A stretch of DNA of 64,000 bases, taken from contig JAWPMS010000001.1 in the NCBI GenBank assembly GCA_033344795.1, forward strand, positions 2,976,001-3,040,000, given 5' to 3'. Position 1 is the first letter of the stretch. The number at the start of each line of letters is the position of its first letter. This stretch comes from SHLQ01 sp033344795. Its GTDB lineage: Bacteria; Actinomycetota; Acidimicrobiia; Acidimicrobiales; SHLQ01. Of the stretch, positions 16,743 to 27,034 are shown piece after piece. A program made the translations under genes and the position numbers. The notes beneath the pieces are model-generated. The model did no database searches and was not told the DNA's origin. It worked only from the letters and a program-made list of their open reading frames with translations.

Positions 16743-18920
16743 TCAGGGTCTGCAGCTGACGGCGAATTCCACTGGAGCTCGGCAGCGGTCGACGCCGTTG
16801 CCACCAAAGATCTCGTCGGTCCCATCGCCACCCACCAAACGGTCTGCGCCGGCTCCGCCGAGAACCTTGTCGTTTCCGAGACCGCCCTTGAGGTAGTCGC
16901 GTCCGGTGAATCCACGGATCTCATCGGGTCCTTGGTTGCCGTCGATGTTGTCGTGGCCATGACCGCCGTTGATGAGGTCTGCGCCATTGCCTCCCCGTAC
17001 TCGATCTTGGCCTGGCCCGCTGAAGACGGAGTCGTTTCCATCACCGGCGAACACCACGTCATCACCAAACCCCGCGCAGATCAGGTCGTCGCCGCCCATG
17101 CCCTCGATCCGGTCGTTGCCCTGGGCTGCGAAGATCACGTCAGGCCCATTGGTGCCGAGCAGCACATCGTCGTTCGCTGTGCCCACGATCGTGGCGGGGA
17201 CACCAGCGCACGTCGGCAGCGTTGTCCGCGCACCAAGCGTGCCCGGCGACGGTAGAGCCAGTACTCCGAAGCCATACTGTGAGTCCGGCCCTGAAGGGCC
17301 CTGATCCGAGGTGATCCTCGGAAGCACGTCGCGTGCGCCCTCGGCCGATAGCAGGACGTTGGCACCGCGGAGGACCGCAATCACACCCGTGATCACGGGC
17401 GCGCTCGCGCTTGTGCCGGAGAAGCAGCCAGCGAAATCGGTGACCGGAAGGCACGATGGCCCGAGGATGTCCGGCTTGATGCGTCCATCGGTCGTGGGGC
17501 CTTGCGAGGAGTATCCGGCGACGGTGCTACTCGATGGTTGCGCGGTCGCGCCAACGGTGATCGCACCAGGGTTTGCGGAGTCGGCGCCCGGGCCAGTGGC
17601 CGAATTCGTGTTCGTCCACTCTTCCATCGGCGTGAAGTTGCCCATGATTTGGATTTGGTCATTGCCGTCCGGCTCGAGGTCGGCGAACTTCACGATGGAC
17701 AGATAATCCCGATCACTCGAACTGGAGCACCTCGTGTTGATCCGCTCGAGCGGACGGTGTGTTGAATCGTTTTGGTTGTCGGTGGCACGCGCTTCGGGAT
17801 TGACGTCATCGATGTCGTCGTAGATCCACAGGTCATAGTCGGTCGCGATCGACGCATCATCCCAGTCATCCCAACGCATACCGAGCAGGAAACCGCACGT
17901 GAACTCCATGCGTTCTCCACCGGCGGCCCAATTGTGTACGCCGTTCCCATCGGGGTCGTTGAATGTTCCCACCCAGTTCTGGCCATCGCGGAATGTGTCG
18001 CCGCCCGCGTTCCCAGCGGCCGTGACCCACACCATGTCGTTGGACACCGCGCGATCGACCAACGAGGCGAGCGGACCTGTTCCGTCACCCGGGCCATCGA
18101 ACTCGGAGGTCTCTGATCGGTTGATGACCGTCACACCTTCCGCCGCAAACCAGTCAATCGCAGCCGTCAGATCGCTCAGCGTCGTCACGGTCGCCAGGTA
18201 CAACTGGGCGTCGGGCGCCGCTCGATGGATGATTTCGGCGACGCCGACTCCGTGGGGACCGGCGTTCGAGCGAGTGATCGGACACGAAGCGCCGAAACTC
18301 CGACAGAACGCTCCGGCCGGGGCGGGCAGGCGCTCACTCGAGATTGCTCGTTCGAGTTCGGACGTGCCGAAAATGTCAAGGATGCCAATTCGCTGACCAG
18401 CCCCCGTGTGTCCGAGCTCATGCCAGGAACGGAGTTGGACGGTGTCCTCGACGATGCTCTGGAGCGCACTCGTCGTTTGAAGCGAGGTCGAGTTGAACGG
18501 GAGCGGTGAGGTACCGCTCGAGAGTGTCACGCGCGAGACGGTGTTGACCGCTGTTGATTCGGCGAGTCGGTTCACCTTGTCGATCGGAACTCTGGCCTCG
18601 ACGAAGTGACCGGGCACGCTGCCATACGCGGTGCCTCCGGACGCGATGATCGCGGAGTGAACCTCATCGAGATCGTCTCCATGTACCTCGACGCTCACCG
18701 TTGCGACAGGCGGAGAACCCTCGGCGTCTCCGGTGCTCGCCGGTGGTTCTTGGTCGACGAGACGCGTCACTTCTGCGGCTGAGCCTGCGGGAGCGGACCC
18801 AACGGGTAGCTCGTCAGCGCCGAGTGGCGTGCTGGCCAGGAAACCGGAGAGCACGACGACCGCCACAACGGCGCTCAACGAGCTGCGATGGTGCCTCTCG
18901 GGCCGCGGATTCGACATCAT
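16743..18920 (-). CDS. Secreted subtilisin-like serine protease with C-terminal RTX-type calcium-binding repeats
   Basis: A 725-residue preprotein. The N-terminus has a basic region and hydrophobic signal peptide (VVAVVVLSGFLAST), then a propeptide-like region to about residue 165. The S8 domain shows Asp in IGILDIFGT, His in GPHGVGVAEIIH, the oxyanion Asn in TAAGNAGG and Ser in FSGTSASAPVITG. From about residue 590 there are nine or so GGxGxDxhx nonapeptide repeats, ending in GGNGVDRC and a final Cys near the C-terminus. RTX repeats fold on calcium outside the cell. The protein is probably exported by Sec, since it has a cleavable signal and no type I secretion partner is nearby. Confidence 0.9.
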   Translation of the reverse strand: MMSNPRPERHHRSSLSAVVAVVVLSGFLASTPLGADELPVGSAPAGSAAEVTRLVDQEPPASTGDAEGSPPVATVSVEVHGDDLDEVHSAIIASGGTAYGSVPGHFVEARVPIDKVNRLAESTAVNTVSRVTLSSGTSPLPFNSTSLQTTSALQSIVEDTVQLRSWHELGHTGAGQRIGILDIFGTSELERAISSERLPAPAGAFCRSFGASCPITRSNAGPHGVGVAEIIHRAAPDAQLYLATVTTLSDLTAAIDWFAAEGVTVINRSETSEFDGPGDGTGPLASLVDRAVSNDMVWVTAAGNAGGDTFRDGQNWVGTFNDPDGNGVHNWAAGGERMEFTCGFLLGMRWDDWDDASIATDYDLWIYDDIDDVNPEARATDNQNDSTHRPLERINTRCSSSSDRDYLSIVKFADLEPDGNDQIQIMGNFTPMEEWTNTNSATGPGADSANPGAITVGATAQPSSSTVAGYSSQGPTTDGRIKPDILGPSCLPVTDFAGCFSGTSASAPVITGVIAVLRGANVLLSAEGARDVLPRITSDQGPSGPDSQYGFGVLALPSPGTLGARTTLPTCAGVPATIVGTANDDVLLGTNGPDVIFAAQGNDRIEGMGGDDLICAGFGDDVVFAGDGNDSVFSGPGQDRVRGGNGADLINGGHGHDNIDGNQGPDEIRGFTGRDYLKGGLGNDKVLGGAGADRLVGGDGTDEIFGGNGVDRCRAPVEFAVSCRP

Positions 18921-18983
18921 GGCAAGGGTAGACGTATCTGGAGCTCGGAGGTGAGCGGAGCGGCGCTCGGGTGATGTGCGCGC

Positions 18984-20252
18984 TCAGCGATCGCCTATGA
19001 CGACGAAGTCGCGTGATCCCTCGCCGGTGTAGACCTGTCGAGGGCGTGCAATGCGAGAGCCTTGCTCGAGCATCTCTTTCCAGTGGGCAAGCCATCCGAC
19101 CGTGCGGGGGATTGCGAAGAGCACGGTGAACATTTCCGTGGGGAAGTCCATCGACTGGTAGATGAGTCCGGAGTAGAAGTCGACGTTGGGGTAGAGCTTG
19201 CGATCGATGAAGTAGGGATCTGCGAGTGCGACTTCTTCGAGCTTCAGCGCAATATCGAGCAACGGGTTCTTGCCCGTCACCTCGAAGACGTCGTGCGCCG
19301 CTTCCTTGATGATCGTTGCCCGTGGGTCGTAGTTTTTGTAGACCCGGTGGCCAAAGCCCATGAGGCGCTCTTCGCCGCCCTTGACGCGCTCCATGTACGC
19401 GGGCACGTTCTCGTAGCTGCCGATCTCCTTGAGCATCCGTAGCACGGCTTCGTTGGCCCCTCCGTGACGTGGCCCGTAGAGGGCAGCGCACGCTGCGGCG
19501 ACGGACACGTACGGATCGGCATGGGCGGATCCGACGACGCGGGCTGCGGTGGTCGAACAGTTCTGCTCATGATCCGCATGCAGGATGAAGAGGATCTCCA
19601 TGGCTCGTTTGAGAGCGGGATCCGGGACGTAGTCGTCCTCCGCGATCGAGAACATCATCGACAAGAAGTTCGATGTGTAGTCGAGGTCGTTTCGTGGAAA
19701 TACGAACGGAAGGCCTTTGTTGAAGCGGTATGCGGCAGCGGCCATCGTCGGCATTTTGGCGATGAGCCGCACGATCTGGCGCATGCGGTTGTCGGGGTCT
19801 TCGATGTCCTTCGACTCGGGATAGAACGTGGAGAGCCCGGCGACGCTCGATGTCAGTAGCCCCATCGGGTGCGCGTCGTAGTGGAACGCGTCGTGGATGC
19901 GACGACGGAAGTTCTCGTGCAGATAGGTGTGGTGTGTTATCTCGGTCGTCCACTCATCGTGTTCGGCCTGGGTGGGCAGTTCGCCAGTCAACAGGAGGTG
20001 TGCGACCTCGAGGTGGCTCGACTTTTCGGCCAACTGATCGATTGGGTACCCGCGGTACTCGAGAATTCCGGCTCCACCATCGAGAAACGTGATGGCGGAT
20101 TCCGTAGACGCGGTCGTGCCGAAGGCTGGATCGAGGAACCATGTCCCCGGCATGAGCTTCTTCCATGCCGTGGCGTCAACGGCGCCGTTGACGATGGGTA
20201 CCTCGACGGATTCGCCCGTGCGGTTGTCGGTGATGGTCAGGGAATCGGTCAC
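18984..20252 (-). CDS. gltA: Citrate synthase
   Basis: Condenses oxaloacetate with acetyl-CoA at TCA-cycle entry. Catalytic residues lie in LHADHEQNCST, YGPRHGGANEAV and MGFGHRVYKNYDPR, the last block also binding substrate, and the Asp/Arg end FPTEMFTVLFAIPRTVGW is intact. It is the type II long form of actinobacterial GltA2. The GTG start at 20252 (VTDSLTITDN) has GAGAGAG upstream and gives 422 residues. An upstream in-frame GTG at 20321 would add 23 residues, has no ribosome-binding site, and overlaps a TATAGT that could be a -10 element. A mitochondrial-type aconitase lies 4 kb away. Confidence 0.96.
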   Translation of the reverse strand: MTDSLTITDNRTGESVEVPIVNGAVDATAWKKLMPGTWFLDPAFGTTASTESAITFLDGGAGILEYRGYPIDQLAEKSSHLEVAHLLLTGELPTQAEHDEWTTEITHHTYLHENFRRRIHDAFHYDAHPMGLLTSSVAGLSTFYPESKDIEDPDNRMRQIVRLIAKMPTMAAAAYRFNKGLPFVFPRNDLDYTSNFLSMMFSIAEDDYVPDPALKRAMEILFILHADHEQNCSTTAARVVGSAHADPYVSVAAACAALYGPRHGGANEAVLRMLKEIGSYENVPAYMERVKGGEERLMGFGHRVYKNYDPRATIIKEAAHDVFEVTGKNPLLDIALKLEEVALADPYFIDRKLYPNVDFYSGLIYQSMDFPTEMFTVLFAIPRTVGWLAHWKEMLEQGSRIARPRQVYTGEGSRDFVVIGDR

Positions 20253-20447
20253 GCGAACTCTCTCTGATGAAAATGGTCGAATAGTGCCCGACCACTCGCC
20301 ATTGAGCGTCGTCTCAGCCACTATATGTCGAGTCGTCGATCGTTGAGAACACGATGGACGCTGTATTGCAATCGTTACTTTGCTGTCCTCGGATGAACCC
20401 GAGGCGGCCGGCCCCGGTAGGTCGTGCCGAGATCGGGGCCCGCAGTC

Positions 20448-21803
<1,356 letters not shown>

Positions 21804-21812
21804 GGCGAGAGT

Positions 21813-22256
21813 TTAGACAGGGTGCTCCGAAAGAAGCTCGACGAGCCCGTCGAGGCAGCCAAACCATCCTTGCTGGTGGCCGTCCCATGCCTGTTTGGTA
21901 GCGATCGCTGCGTGGGTGATGATGATCTCGGTTCCTTCGCCCGCCGCCAGAAACTCGATGGTGACGAGTTCGGGGATCGGGGCCTGCGCAGATTCGATCA
22001 CCCAGGTGTGTCGGAGGAGTCCGGGTCGGTGTATCTCCTCGTAGGTTCCCGATATCCAGACGGTCGTCCCATCGGGAGCGCGATTGGCGAGGCGAAATCG
22101 TCCTCCGATTTTTAGGTCGACCTCGGCGTGGGTGCACTCAATGCCCTTGGGTCCCCACCATTGCATGAGATGTGCTGGGTCCGTCCAGGCGTCGAACACC
22201 GTCTCGGGTGGGGCCAGGACATGTCGCCGCACGGTCAGGTCAGGTTGTGGATGCAT
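21813..22256 (-). CDS. SRPBCC (AHSA1-like) protein
   Basis: A 147-residue START-like fold protein of the Aha1/CalC group, recognised by PPETVFDAWTDPAHLMQWWGP near the N-terminus, the GGRFRL strand and the C-terminal GWFGCLDGLVELL helix. Such proteins bind hydrophobic ligands. They are very often co-transcribed with ArsR-type repressors, as here: the start at 22256 overlaps the end of the upstream ArsR gene by 17 nt. A second, divergent SRPBCC gene lies on the other side of the operator. The ligand is unknown. Confidence 0.85.
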   Translation of the reverse strand: MHPQPDLTVRRHVLAPPETVFDAWTDPAHLMQWWGPKGIECTHAEVDLKIGGRFRLANRAPDGTTVWISGTYEEIHRPGLLRHTWVIESAQAPIPELVTIEFLAAGEGTEIIITHAAIATKQAWDGHQQGWFGCLDGLVELLSEHPV

Positions 22257-22617
22257 CGCCCGCCTCTTCCGCGTGGTGTCCCTCGACGTAGTCGGCGAAC
22301 GAATCGAGCGTGCTCTCCCACATCTCTCGGCGAGAGCCGAGCCATTTCTCAGCGGTTTCGAACGCGTTGGCGTCCAGGCGGCAATGGCGTGCCTTGCCGC
22401 GACGTGTTCGGACGACCAAGCCCGCTCGCTCGAGGACAAGCAGGTGTTTCGAGACCGCCGCCAGTGTCATGTCGAACGGTTCAGCCAACTCGGAAATGGT
22501 TGCGTCCCCAGCGCCGAGACGGGTGACCAGCGCTCGGCGAGTCGAGTTCCCCAGCGCAGCGAAGACTGCATCGAGGTTCTCATCCGAGGCAGTTCGCGCC
22601 GGCGTTGCAGTGTTCAT
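22240..22617 (-). CDS. ArsR-family transcriptional regulator
   Basis: A 125-residue winged-helix repressor (FAALGNSTRRALVTRLGAG; recognition helix region FDMTLAAVSKHLLVLERAGLV). The family's metal-binding Cys motif (ELCVCDL) is absent: the equivalent position reads ATISELAEPFD. It therefore probably responds to something other than metal, as in the ArsR/AHSA1 pairs. The start codon is adjacent to a long inverted repeat at 22625-22663, so autoregulation and control of the divergent SRPBCC gene are likely. Confidence 0.93.
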   Translation of the reverse strand: MNTATPARTASDENLDAVFAALGNSTRRALVTRLGAGDATISELAEPFDMTLAAVSKHLLVLERAGLVVRTRRGKARHCRLDANAFETAEKWLGSRREMWESTLDSFADYVEGHHAEEAGDASTT

Positions 22618-22624
22618 TTCACCA

Positions 22625-22663
22625 TGCTATACCTTCTGGTTAACTAAACCAAGTGGTATAGCA
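22625..22663. promoter_or_regulatory. Probable ArsR operator between divergent genes
   Basis: TGCTATACC (22625-22633) and GGTATAGCA (22655-22663) form a perfect 9-bp inverted repeat. GGTT/AACC forms an inner inverted repeat (22638-22641 / 22647-22650). It sits just upstream of the arsR ribosome-binding site and 15 bp from the divergent SRPBCC start, a position suited to repressing both. Confidence 0.75.
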
Positions 22664-22678
22664 ACGAAAGGACGCAAC

Positions 22679-23095
22679 ATGTCAGGAAACGAATCCGAGA
22701 TTTCTGCCCAGGACACCGTCGTTCAGACTCGATCGTTTGAAGCGCCGGTTTCCCAGGTCTTCTCAGTGATCGCCGACTCGGAAGCTCATGGTGAAATGAC
22801 GGGAGCACCGGCAGAGCTCGCAACCGAACGCGGCGCCAGCTTCACGACCCACGGCGGGGCCATCGAAGGGGTACTCCTCGACCGAGTGGACAATGAGTAC
22901 ATCGTGCAGGCCTGGCGACCAGCCGACTGGGCTGCAGGGGTGTATTCGGTCGTTCGATATGACTTTGCCGACGATGGCCAAGGCACACAGATCACCTTGA
23001 CGCACTCTGCAATTCCAGACGGAGCCTCGGGTCACCTCGCCGAGGGGTGGAACACAATGTATTGGGGCCCGCTCGCCACTTACCTTGCGAGCTAG
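22679..23095 (+). CDS. SRPBCC domain protein
   Basis: A 138-residue START-like protein: FEAPVSQVFSVIADSEAHGEMTG at the N-terminus, a central strand region ERGASFTTHGGAIEGVLL, and the C-terminal GHLAEGWNTMYWGPLATYL helix typical of AHSA1-type proteins. ATG 22679 is preceded by AAAGGA. It is divergent from arsR across the operator and is thus a likely ArsR target. Its TAG stop shares a CTAG with the stop of the convergent LysR gene. Confidence 0.83.
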   Translation: MSGNESEISAQDTVVQTRSFEAPVSQVFSVIADSEAHGEMTGAPAELATERGASFTTHGGAIEGVLLDRVDNEYIVQAWRPADWAAGVYSVVRYDFADDGQGTQITLTHSAIPDGASGHLAEGWNTMYWGPLATYLAS

Positions 23096-24027
23096 TTGGC
23101 CGGTCGATCCTCTTGTGACACCGTGACATGAAGCCCAGGTTGCTCGTCGCCCTTCGCAGCAACAACTTCGCGAATTACCCTTTGGACCGCCCTTGCCGGC
23201 GCCGGCAGCGTCGTCCATCGGCGATACGCCAGCCCAACGCTGCGTGTCGACATGTCATCGATGCGCACGACGGACCAATCGCCAGATTCTCCAACCGGTG
23301 CTGCGGTGGCGGGAACCAACGCCGGCGCGTATCCCTGGAATGCAAGTGATGCGAGGAGTCGCATGCCGTCGAGCTCTGCCTTTGGCTTGAGTGTCACGCC
23401 AGCTTCGGCGGCTGCGGCGTCCACCTCGTTTCGAAACTGTGTGCCTTCGGGGGGGACGACGATTTCATGCTGGGACAGTTCGGTGAGCGAGACCCGTTCG
23501 AGACCGGAAAGTGGATGATCGTTCGGAACGATCAGCACGCGTTCTTCGTCGAACAGCGGCTCGGAGGCCAGCTCAGGTTCGGACAAGGGGAGGTTCAGCA
23601 CGGCCACCGTCAGCTGTCCACTTTGCAGTTGTGGGAGCAGTCCGGTGGTGGTTGCGTCAACGACCACCAGGTGGACCCCCGGATATCCCGCGCGCAGCGA
23701 GGTGAGCAATTCTGGCACCAACCACCGCCCGGTGGTCCCAATGATTCCAAAACGAACGGTTCCGCGGATGTCATCGCGCAGCGCGGACACGTCAGACGGA
23801 ATCGCCTGAAGTTCTGCTGTGACCCGGAGCGCTCGGAGGACCACGACCTCGCCCTCGGCGGTGAGCTCACCACTTCGACGATCAACCAGAATGGCATCGA
23901 GTTCGCGCTCGAGACGGGCCACGTGGGTGGACACGTTCGACTGCACCGTGTGCAACGCTCGCGCCGCGGCGCTGAAGCTGCGATGCTCAGACACCGCAAT
24001 CAACGCATTGAGCTGACGAAGGTCCAT
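23092..24027 (-). CDS. LysR-family transcriptional regulator
   Basis: A 311-residue LTTR. The N-terminal helix-turn-helix is MDLRQLNALIAVSEHRSFSA...VQSNVSTHVARLERELDA (residues 1-45), and the effector-binding domain runs from about residue 90 (GTVRFGIIGTTGRWLVPELL) to 290. It starts 13 nt after the aconitase gene on the same strand, so it may be co-transcribed with it, which is unusual for an LTTR. The effector is unknown. Confidence 0.93.
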   Translation of the reverse strand: MDLRQLNALIAVSEHRSFSAAARALHTVQSNVSTHVARLERELDAILVDRRSGELTAEGEVVVLRALRVTAELQAIPSDVSALRDDIRGTVRFGIIGTTGRWLVPELLTSLRAGYPGVHLVVVDATTTGLLPQLQSGQLTVAVLNLPLSEPELASEPLFDEERVLIVPNDHPLSGLERVSLTELSQHEIVVPPEGTQFRNEVDAAAAEAGVTLKPKAELDGMRLLASLAFQGYAPALVPATAAPVGESGDWSVVRIDDMSTRSVGLAYRRWTTLPAPARAVQRVIREVVAAKGDEQPGLHVTVSQEDRPAN

Positions 24028-24040
24028 TGTCTTGCCGGCC

Positions 24041-26323
24041 TCAGCCGGTGGTCTGTTGCCGTATGAGGTTCAAAGCGCTGCCGGCGTGGAACCAACCGAT
24101 TTGGTCTTCCGACAGCGTCTGATTCGCAAGGAACTCGATGCTCTCACCGTCGTGTTTGTGCAAGACGCACTCGACCTGTCGGTTGGGGGCCAGCTCCGAC
24201 AAGCCAGTGATGCTGATGCTGTCGCCCTCTTCGATCGCGTCCCAGAACAAGGGATCGGCAAACGTCAAGGCGAGCACGCCCTGCTTCTTGAGGTTGGTTT
24301 CGTGAATCCGAGCAAACGACTTGGCGAAGACTGCGAGACAACCACGGAATCGAGGCTCCATGGCGGCGTGTTCGCGACTTGATCCCTCGCCGACGTTTTC
24401 TTCACCGATGAACACCCAGTTGATGCCCTTTTCATGCAGGGATTTCGCGATGTTCGGGTAACTCTTCGTCTGGCCGTCCGAAGGATCCAGCGCCAGTTCG
24501 CTCTCACCGGTGTACGCGTTCACGACACCGAGGTACAGGTTGCCCGAGATGTTCTCGAGGTGGCCTCGGTACTTCAGCCACGCGCCGGCCATGCTGATGT
24601 GGTCGGTGGTGACCTTGCCCATCCCTTTGCCCAGAATTGGTAGCTCGAGATAGTCGCGTCCATCCCATTCGGGGAACGGCGTGAGCAGTTGAAGTCGGTC
24701 AGAGGTGGGGCTGACAACGATCTCCATGTTGCTTGCATCCTCGGGAGGAGCGATGAACATCGACGTGCCGTCTTCGAACCCGGTGGGCGGCAGCTCGATT
24801 GCATCACCGACGGTCAACATGACCTCTTCGCCCGCATCATTGGTCAACGTGTCGGTCTTGGGATCGAAGTCGATCGTTCCAGCGAGTGCCATCGCGACCG
24901 TGGTCTCCGGCGACGTCACGAATGCGAGGGTGGCGCCGTCGCCATCGTTGCGCTTCGGGAAGTTGCGGTTGTAGCTCGTGACGATCGTGTTGGCGGTACC
25001 TTCCTTGCCATCGCGATCATCTCGCTTCCACTGGCCGATGCACGGGCCGCACGCGTTGGCCAGGACGATTCCGCCGATCGCTTCGAGGTCTTGCAGGAAC
25101 CCGTCGCGCTCGATCGTGCGCATCGTTGCCTCAGACCCTGGCGTGACCATGAACGGCACACGGGCCTTCAGCCCCTTTGATGCGGCGTCGCGGGCGATCG
25201 ACGCCGCACGGCTGATGTCCTCGTAGGACGAGTTGGTGCACGAGCCGACGAGCGCTGCCGAGATCTCCTTTGGCCACCCGTTCAGTTCGGCTTCGCTGCC
25301 CAGCTTGCTCAGCGGTCGAGCAAGGTCAGGGGTGTGTGGGCCGTTGATCAACGGCTCGAGCGTGGTCAAATCGATCTCGATGACCTGATCGAAGAAGTCT
25401 CCCGGGTTTGCGTAGACCTCGTCGTCAGCTCGGAGATGGTGGGCAACAGCGCGTGCTGCGTCATCGACTTCTTCTCGGCCGGTCGCCTTGAGGTAACGGC
25501 TGGTCGCGTCGTCGTAGGCGAACAGCGATGTGGTGGCACCGATCTCGGCGCCCATGTTGCAGATGGTGGCTTTGCCGGTAGCCGACATGCTCTCGGCGCC
25601 AGGACCGAAGTATTCGACGATCGCGCCCGTGCCGCCCTTGACGGTGAGGATCTCGGCGACCTTCAAGATGACATCTTTCGGCGCGGCCCAACCCGTCAGC
25701 TCGCCCGTGAGGTGAACGCCGATTGCCTTTGGCCAGCGAACGTTCCATGGGAAGCCGGTCATCACATCGACCGCGTCGGCTCCACCGACACCAACGGCGA
25801 TCATCCCCAGGCCGCCAGCGTTAGGCGTGTGGCTGTCGGTTCCCAGCATCATCCCACCGGGAAAGGCATAGTTCTCGAGGACGACTTGGTGAATGATCCC
25901 GGAGCCCGGAGCCCAGAACCCGCCGCCGTACTTCGCACTGACGTCCTGCAGGAAGTCGTACACCTCTTTGTTGGTATCCGCGGCCACCGCGAGATCGGTC
26001 TTGCCATCCACGCGCGCCTGAATGAGGTGATCGCAGTGTGTCGTCGTCGGGACCGCGGTCTGTGACAAGCCGGCCGTCATGAACTGCAACCATGCCATTT
26101 GTGCCGTCGCATCTTGCATGGCCACACGGTCCGGGCGAAGGTCGGTGTAGCTGACTCCTCGCTCCATGCCTCCGGTGTCGACATCATCGAGATGATTGAT
26201 CAGGATCTTCTCTGTCAGAGTCAAGGATCGACCCAGGCGAGCCCGTCCCTTTTCGAGACGCTCATCTAGCGTTCCGTAGACGGCGTTGATCAGTTCGATG
26301 GGGGTGTTGGCATAGACGGCCAC
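24041..26323 (-). CDS. Aconitate hydratase, mitochondrial type
   Basis: Interconverts citrate and isocitrate through a [4Fe-4S] cluster. The 760-residue protein resembles eukaryotic mitochondrial aconitase more than the roughly 890-residue AcnA/IRP form. Examples are LTEKILINHLDD, RPDRVAMQDATAQMAWLQF, MLGTDSHTPNAGGLGMIA, GSCTNSSYEDISRAASI, NACGPCIGQW, SYNRNFPKRND and the swivel-domain GEGSSREHAAMEPRF. The three cluster cysteines are in the SCTNSS and CGPC motifs. ATG 26323 starts the gene; a LysR gene follows on the same strand. Together with gltA it supplies the first TCA-cycle steps. Confidence 0.96.
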   Translation of the reverse strand: MAVYANTPIELINAVYGTLDERLEKGRARLGRSLTLTEKILINHLDDVDTGGMERGVSYTDLRPDRVAMQDATAQMAWLQFMTAGLSQTAVPTTTHCDHLIQARVDGKTDLAVAADTNKEVYDFLQDVSAKYGGGFWAPGSGIIHQVVLENYAFPGGMMLGTDSHTPNAGGLGMIAVGVGGADAVDVMTGFPWNVRWPKAIGVHLTGELTGWAAPKDVILKVAEILTVKGGTGAIVEYFGPGAESMSATGKATICNMGAEIGATTSLFAYDDATSRYLKATGREEVDDAARAVAHHLRADDEVYANPGDFFDQVIEIDLTTLEPLINGPHTPDLARPLSKLGSEAELNGWPKEISAALVGSCTNSSYEDISRAASIARDAASKGLKARVPFMVTPGSEATMRTIERDGFLQDLEAIGGIVLANACGPCIGQWKRDDRDGKEGTANTIVTSYNRNFPKRNDGDGATLAFVTSPETTVAMALAGTIDFDPKTDTLTNDAGEEVMLTVGDAIELPPTGFEDGTSMFIAPPEDASNMEIVVSPTSDRLQLLTPFPEWDGRDYLELPILGKGMGKVTTDHISMAGAWLKYRGHLENISGNLYLGVVNAYTGESELALDPSDGQTKSYPNIAKSLHEKGINWVFIGEENVGEGSSREHAAMEPRFRGCLAVFAKSFARIHETNLKKQGVLALTFADPLFWDAIEEGDSISITGLSELAPNRQVECVLHKHDGESIEFLANQTLSEDQIGWFHAGSALNLIRQQTTG

Positions 26324-26454
26324 AGGTTGTTCCTCAGGAGCTTGGTAAACACGGCGATTCTAGCCGCTTTCGCCGCCGTCCCGGGGCTTGAAGGAACCTG
26401 CTCGGGCCGCACGCGGCTCCTCAATTGACCGCGGCGCTCGCCGACCAAACCACT

Positions 26455-27009
26455 ATGGTCCTCCGCCGCACCACTTGGGCTCTCATCGTGTTGCTCGCGC
26501 TGTCCGCCTGTTCCGGCGATGAGTTCGGGCGCCGCGAGGCGATCGTTGCGTTGTCTACGACCGGTCTCACCGAAGTCGAGTCGACGTGTGTCGCCGATGC
26601 TCTCGCCGCGCTCGGTCAGCTCCGCGCTGCAGATCCTCGGCAGCAACGCGGCGAGCAGCAGCGCGATGCGTTGGTCTCGGCGACCGGTTACTGCGTGGGT
26701 CTGGACACTGCCGTGCTCGCAGGTCAGAGCCGATCCGATGAATCGATCGATTTCGCCGACGATGAAGATCCTGAGGGCACACCGTTGGCAGATGTCGGGG
26801 CCATTCCCGTTGACGACGACCCGGCCGAGCTTCGACGTCGGGCCATTGCCCAGCTCAAGCTGGCGGGGCGATCTGACGAGAATGCTCGCTGCGTGGTGGA
26901 CCAACTGGTCGCGAGTGAAGCCGAAGCCATCTTCGTCGACCCGGCCTTCGGACTCGGCCTCGATCCGCTCGAAGCCGATGCGTTCGCGGCGTGTATTCGG
27001 CCCGCTTGA
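26455..27009 (+). CDS. Hypothetical lipoprotein
   Basis: A 184-residue protein with a lipoprotein signal (RRTTWALIVLLALSAC, lipobox LSAC). The mature part is acidic and alanine-rich. Two similar units, each with a Cys in a CVxxxLxA-type helix (CVADALAALG and CVVDQLVASEA), are followed by Cys in GYCVG and AACIRPA, suggesting two disulfide-linked helical repeats. ATG 26455 is preferred over an in-frame TTG at 26425 because it places the charged residues right before the signal. It is divergent from aconitase; no family recognised. Confidence 0.7.
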   Translation: MVLRRTTWALIVLLALSACSGDEFGRREAIVALSTTGLTEVESTCVADALAALGQLRAADPRQQRGEQQRDALVSATGYCVGLDTAVLAGQSRSDESIDFADDEDPEGTPLADVGAIPVDDDPAELRRRAIAQLKLAGRSDENARCVVDQLVASEAEAIFVDPAFGLGLDPLEADAFAACIRPA

Positions 27010-27034
27010 CGGGTCGAGCCCGAAACGTGACGGC

